64,000 nucleotides of DNA, from positions 186,001 through 250,000 of the forward strand of contig JAEUBA010000039.1 in the NCBI GenBank assembly GCA_018257865.1. The letters run 5' to 3'. The notes under the pieces were generated by a model. It did no database searches. It saw nothing but the letters and a program-made list of their open reading frames with translations, and was not told the origin of the DNA. The position numbers were made by a program, and so were the translations under genes. The DNA comes from Stereocaulon alpinum (lineage: Eukaryota; Ascomycota; Lecanoromycetes; Lecanorales; Stereocaulaceae). Below are positions 60,417 through 64,000 of this stretch, in pieces; the stretch's first letter is position 1, and every line of letters starts with the position of its first letter.

Positions 60417-61667
60417 TTACCTAGTGACGACGATGTCATTCTGACCTAACCCCTCGAAGCCCATGTCCTCCCCTTTGTAGCCGTCAGCCTCGACGCGAGC
60501 CATGTTGCTAGCGCCATGTCCATGCCCACGCATGATCAATTCTAAGCTATGGCCTCGTATGCTCGCGTCGCCTAGGTCATCCATACGGTTGAAGTTGGTT
60601 TTTGAGGTCTTGTACGAGTGTTTGCCATTGCTGTGACTAGGATAGCGGAGAGAGTATTGTCGCGTCGATTTTTGAAGCTTTTCAAAGAGGTAGAGAACGA
60701 GGGGGTTGAGACTAGGGATGCAGGCGGAGACTACGGCGAACGAGACCTCGGCGCACGACCAGAGTTGAGGGAGGGCCGATGTGACTGTTCAAGAAAAGTG
60801 AGCGTCGATTTAGAACATTGATGGAGGTCATAAAGTGCGATCAATCGAATCAACCGCCAAGATGGTGAAGTGATCATTTTGACGGACGATCTAGCTCGAG
60901 AAGTATATTTATAAGAGCAAAGGAGCTGACAATTCGAAATTGGGATCAGGTAATATTGGAACTCGAAGCCGAGCACCAGCGGGGAGGGAAGAGGGACTTG
61001 CAACAAGGGACCAACGTACATAGTAAGTCTTTGAAGTTGATGAGGAGAATGACCAAGCGAATGACACTGCAAGCACAGACACTAAAAGGATGCGTTAGTA
61101 CAAGCATTATGATCAAAACACCCAGAATGGACATAAAATGCGCCAATCGTGAAGGAGAGCCAGACCTAGCCGCTTGATTTTGGAGACTTGTAACTTCCAG
61201 ATAATCGGTACAGGCAGGAAGAGTACAGCGACCAGGACAATTGTGCTTGTGAGACCCAAGGCGAAGTAGAAGTCGTTGGCGTTTATGCATGATTCCCTGA
61301 GGATCTTACGGTTCGAGAAGTATTGAACGGGTGTGCACTGAAAGATTATTCCTAACGTGATCGCGGTGGTCCAACAGAGCATGAAGGTATCGATCCCATA
61401 GAAGGAACGCCGTATCCAAGTTTTAGGAAATATTCTGAGGTAGAAGACAAGTATCGAAATGATTTTAAGACCCATCGACAGACTCCAACCGATCTGTTGC
61501 TGCTTGGGGATGGCTGCATTCTTTTCGATATTCGCATTCGGAGGAATCGTGCTGTTGTGGAAGGGGGAAGCGATCCGCCAGCTTTCCTTCAAGAGCATTT
61601 CATCGAACGAAGGAGGAATGAGGATCATGGAGAAGGAGGAAGACTCATCAGAAGTTTGACTAGGCAA
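60417..61667 (-). pseudogene. 5'-truncated, frameshifted rhodopsin-like membrane protein
   Basis: The reading begins without a usable ATG before 61628 and lacks the first helices of the family. It then gives typical segments: GLKIISILVFYLRIFPKTWI, IFQCTPVQYFSN and LTSTIVLVAVLFLPVPIIWK. After KIKRLGLALL the frame breaks near 61160. The family continuation TIGAFYVHSG is in the next frame and is missing two bases or carries one extra. An intron with a perfect TACTAAC branch site then leads to VIRLVILLINFKDL. A second, long intron joins to LWSCAEVSFAVVSACIPSL and the charged tail, which ends at 60417. The tail is intact, so decay is recent or partial. A sequencing error at the frameshift cannot be excluded. 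Confidence 0.65.
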
Positions 61668-62050
61668 TCAAGCAAGAAGGACTTGCATATTTAGTCAAAA
61701 GATGAGTTGATTGTGATTACTGGTCTTCGATACAGATTTCCAAATGTTCAGGCGGCAGCCATGCAGAATTGGTAGCGTAGTCATCATGCATCAAGGCGAT
61801 CAATCCGCCTCGCTGCAGCATCATGCGCTCGGCAAGCACAGAAAAGTGTTAGCACGCATCAGTCCGGACGATTCGATGCGCATTATCCACTTTCTAAGAT
61901 GTGGAGTCGGTAAGGTAATCTTGCGTCATGACGGCTCTAGAGTGTGTAACCTTGTCTTCGTCTTTGGAGCTACTCTCGTCTCCCTTCAAGACAGCCATCA
62001 AGTCCTCGGCGGGCTCGGGACCTATTCTCAATATCACTTGCCAGGACAAC
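61668..62050. other. intergenic, divergent
   Basis: 383 bases between the relic and the methyltransferase gene. The missing helices of the relic were looked for here on the minus strand and not found. Confidence 0.45.
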
Positions 62051-63303
62051 ATGTCTTCTACGAAATCTGAAAGTGAGGACTCATACAAGCTCGGACGCAA
62101 TTATGTAGCCTCTGGACGGTAAGTACATGCTTACTGAATTCATGGACCCAACGCGAGCATGGTTGTTCGAAACAGGGTGATCCTGATATTAGTTCGATTA
62201 ATCAATATGCCCACCCTAATACGTGTTTAGTCTTGCAATGCTCCATCTCCTCATCCATGCACAATTCGGTTACCTCCTTCATCCCACCATCGCCAAAGCC
62301 ATCGAGAACAGAAAAGACCTTCGTGTTGCAGACGTAGGCACAGGCACCGGGTGCGTGATTTGGCCTTCAACTTGCCATAGATTCCATACATCTAATCATT
62401 CAGGCAGCATTTGGCTTGCAGAATTGACCCGCGAGCTTCTTCCGACAACCAAACTCGACGGCTTCGATATCTCAGACGAGCAATACCCGCCTGAATCGTG
62501 GTACAGACCCAACACTACGCTCTCTAAACTCGACATCTTCAAGCCGTTGCCAGACGAATTGAAGGGCAAGTATGACGTTGTGCACTTGCGGTTCTCTATG
62601 ACTATCGCTAGTGATGATAATGTGGATATCGTAATTCAAAATCTGAAAGAGATGTTGAGTGAGTACTCCTTCTCCAGCTCTTCTCTCCTGAGTGTGGTGT
62701 GCTTGCATACCTTAAGTTAGGAGAGCGAAGGTGCAATGTAGGGCTATGGCTGATGTTCGTCTCTTCTCTCGAATAACAGAGCCAGGAGGTTACGTACAGT
62801 GGGTGGAGCGCGACTGGCTGTCTAAATTTCTGAAGACAATCTCTAGCACTGATTCTGCTAACGCGCAGGTTACGGCCTACTTGAGCACCAAATTCTTTCC
62901 TCAAGCTGAGTATGTCCTTTCCTGCACCAACTTTGCTTATTCGAATCACTGTTCGTTACTTTCCGTTTTCCTAGGCTACTGTGTTAACATTGTTGCTTCT
63001 GTTATCACAAATCACTAATTTCAGTTGCTCTTGCTTCAAAGTTGGATTTTCAATCTCCCTACTCATTTTACCAACTGCGGACTTGAAGTACTAGCTCATC
63101 AACACGAGTCGCCCCTACCTATCTACCACAAGCCTTGGAACGAAGATCACCTCGTCGGCACAAGTGCAATTGGTGATATGATCAAAGAAGATGAGGACAG
63201 GGCGTGATACAAGGAATAACATGTGAAGGCTGCTGCTGATTGCGCAAACGGATGGTACGTTGACTGGGAGCTAGTTGTTGTAGTGGGTAGGAAGGAAGGC
63301 TGA
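62051..63303 (+). pseudogene. LaeA-type SAM-dependent methyltransferase with in-frame stops near the C-terminus
   Basis: Exons 62051..62118, 62231..62350, 62408..62658, 62780..62909 and 63042 onward splice in phase. The fold starts HAQFGYLLHP and has the SAM motif I VADVGTGTGIWLAEL, formed across intron 2. Motif II-III follows (DGFDISDEQYP, YDVVHLRFSM), then KPGGYVQWVERDW and WIFNLPTHFTNCGLEVLAH. The normal last strand, WYVDWELVVVVGRKEG, is present in the same frame up to a TGA at 63301. It is separated from the rest by TGA at 63205..63207 and TAA at 63217..63219. If not spliced out, these cut the protein at 244 residues and remove the final strand. The N-terminal methyltransferase core is otherwise intact. 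The family methylates small molecules or acts as LaeA-like regulators; the role here is unknown. Confidence 0.72.
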
Positions 63304-63815
63304 GAAGGATGACCGGATCCAATGGTCTGTTATGTTCAATGGCGCCCACAGCGCTGCGTCTGACCGGCTTCGCTTCTTTCAAACAAGCAGCAGTCCGTCC
63401 TCGTGCTTATGATCGCTAGGCGATGAAGTAGGTAGCAAAGGTTCAATTACGAACTTGCTCATTCAACACAACACCTTCGACCCGATTTGTTGACTTTAAA
63501 TTAGGACTTGTATGTTGGTACAGTGACCTCTAAATGGCGCTGTTGTTGTTGTTGCTTTTTGATGAAGGATTAGTGGTAGCGGAGAGCATGTTCTTTCTGC
63601 TGCCTTTCACTGTACGGAATACGACACTAAAAGCCTTTACCTCTAAGAATTCTATGTGCCAAGAACTTAACCCTGCTAGCGTTGGCGCGTGTCCGTTGGC
63701 GCGTATCCCAGTAAGGACATTACGCGACTTGGTAGCGCTGTAGATCATTTATCAAAAAGTATACGTAGCTCTGTATTTTGGATATATTCCGTGACATGTC
63801 ATGGTGGGATAGACG
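63304..63815. other. intergenic, 512 bases
   Basis: Contains the TTGGCGCG-bearing motif pair at 63675-63704. No coding content is recognised. Confidence 0.5.
63675..63704 (+). promoter_or_regulatory. GCTAGCGTTGGCGCGT plus a second GTTGGCGCGT
   Basis: The full 16-base motif at 63675..63690 is followed after four bases by a second ten-base copy at 63695..63704. They lie 112 to 141 bases upstream of the ATG at 63816. Confidence 0.45.
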
Positions 63816-64000
63816 ATGACTCTGCAGGCACAGAGCTCGTCCTTCCATAATCAGATGCTCGGAAGTCGGATTAAGCATCCACCTTCCACTAACTTCAACG
63901 ATGACTTCGAGACTCCTACCGCCAAACGGCTGAAGAGACACGACAGCACAGATAGCTCTCTATCTCGCAAAGAGGTATCGGGAGCCGAAGATGAGGTAGA
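63816..64000 (+). CDS. N-terminus of an unidentified gene, runs off right edge
   Basis: An ATG at 63816 opens a frame without a stop to the window end, 61 codons. The sequence is hydrophilic and disordered-looking, with a basic KRLKRHD cluster and acidic EVSGAEDEV, as in the N-terminal tails of nuclear proteins. No family can be named from so little. The motif pair 112 bases upstream supports a promoter here. Confidence 0.5.
   Translation, partial: MTLQAQSSSFHNQMLGSRIKHPPSTNFNDDFETPTAKRLKRHDSTDSSLSRKEVSGAEDEV

Noticed and set aside
61694..61800. Short minus-strand frame tested as the missing N-terminus of the rhodopsin-like relic
   Set aside because: It is hydrophilic and cannot supply the absent transmembrane helices.
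1..64000. CRISPR array, rRNA or intact transposon
   Set aside because: No regularly spaced identical repeats, rRNA cores, transposase, integrase or reverse-transcriptase motifs were seen, and the genome is eukaryotic.

Overview
The window reads as nuclear DNA of a filamentous ascomycete (Pezizomycotina). Genes are closely packed on both strands and carry short GT-AG introns, mostly 47 to 80 bases. The gene set mixes conserved eukaryotic housekeeping genes with typical filamentous-fungal families: a SesB-NACHT-ankyrin NLR, rhodopsin-like (PTH11-type) membrane proteins, a GH18 chitinase, a membrane-anchored kelch protein, a LaeA-type methyltransferase and small secreted orphans. I cannot name a genus or class. 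All exon models were built by eye from splice signals, frame continuity and family motifs. In every multi-exon gene listed as intact the exon lengths sum to a multiple of three.

Layout, left to right. 0-11 kb: a Nif1-like Sel1-repeat protein running off the left edge, a GNAT acetyltransferase, a signal/TM kelch protein and mitochondrial MSH1. 11-17 kb: a rhodopsin-like membrane protein and a decayed beta-lactamase-type gene. 18-30 kb: the farnesylated Hsp40 Ydj1/Mas5, cytosine deaminase FCY1, uroporphyrinogen decarboxylase HEM12 (with a GC-AG intron), an orphan secreted protein, tRNA methyltransferase subunit TRM82 and the bifunctional arginine gene ARG5,6. 30-46 kb: a GH18 chitinase, a secreted GPI-like orphan, VPS53 (GARP), SNX4/Atg24, TVP38, ribosomal P0, YTH1 and an F-box-like protein. 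48-60 kb: the NLR, a cysteine-rich GPI-type protein, a multi-span FAR-17a/AIG1-like protein, RPS13 and SDC1 (COMPASS). 60-64 kb: a truncated and frameshifted rhodopsin-like relic, a methyltransferase gene with in-frame stops near its end, and the start of a gene leaving the right edge.

The genes do not form a single pathway or biosynthetic cluster. Two functional themes recur by chance of position: endosome-Golgi trafficking (VPS53, SNX4, TVP38 between 33.5 and 39.7 kb) and translation/RNA processing (RPP0, YTH1, RPS13, TRM82). I found no CRISPR array, rRNA, tRNA or recognisable intact transposon. I saw no clearly new multi-gene system. The best leads are the NLR and its small cysteine-rich neighbour, the three decaying accessory genes, a degenerate 32-bp minisatellite, a shared promoter-proximal GCTAGCGTTGGCGCGT motif and the orphan secreted proteins.
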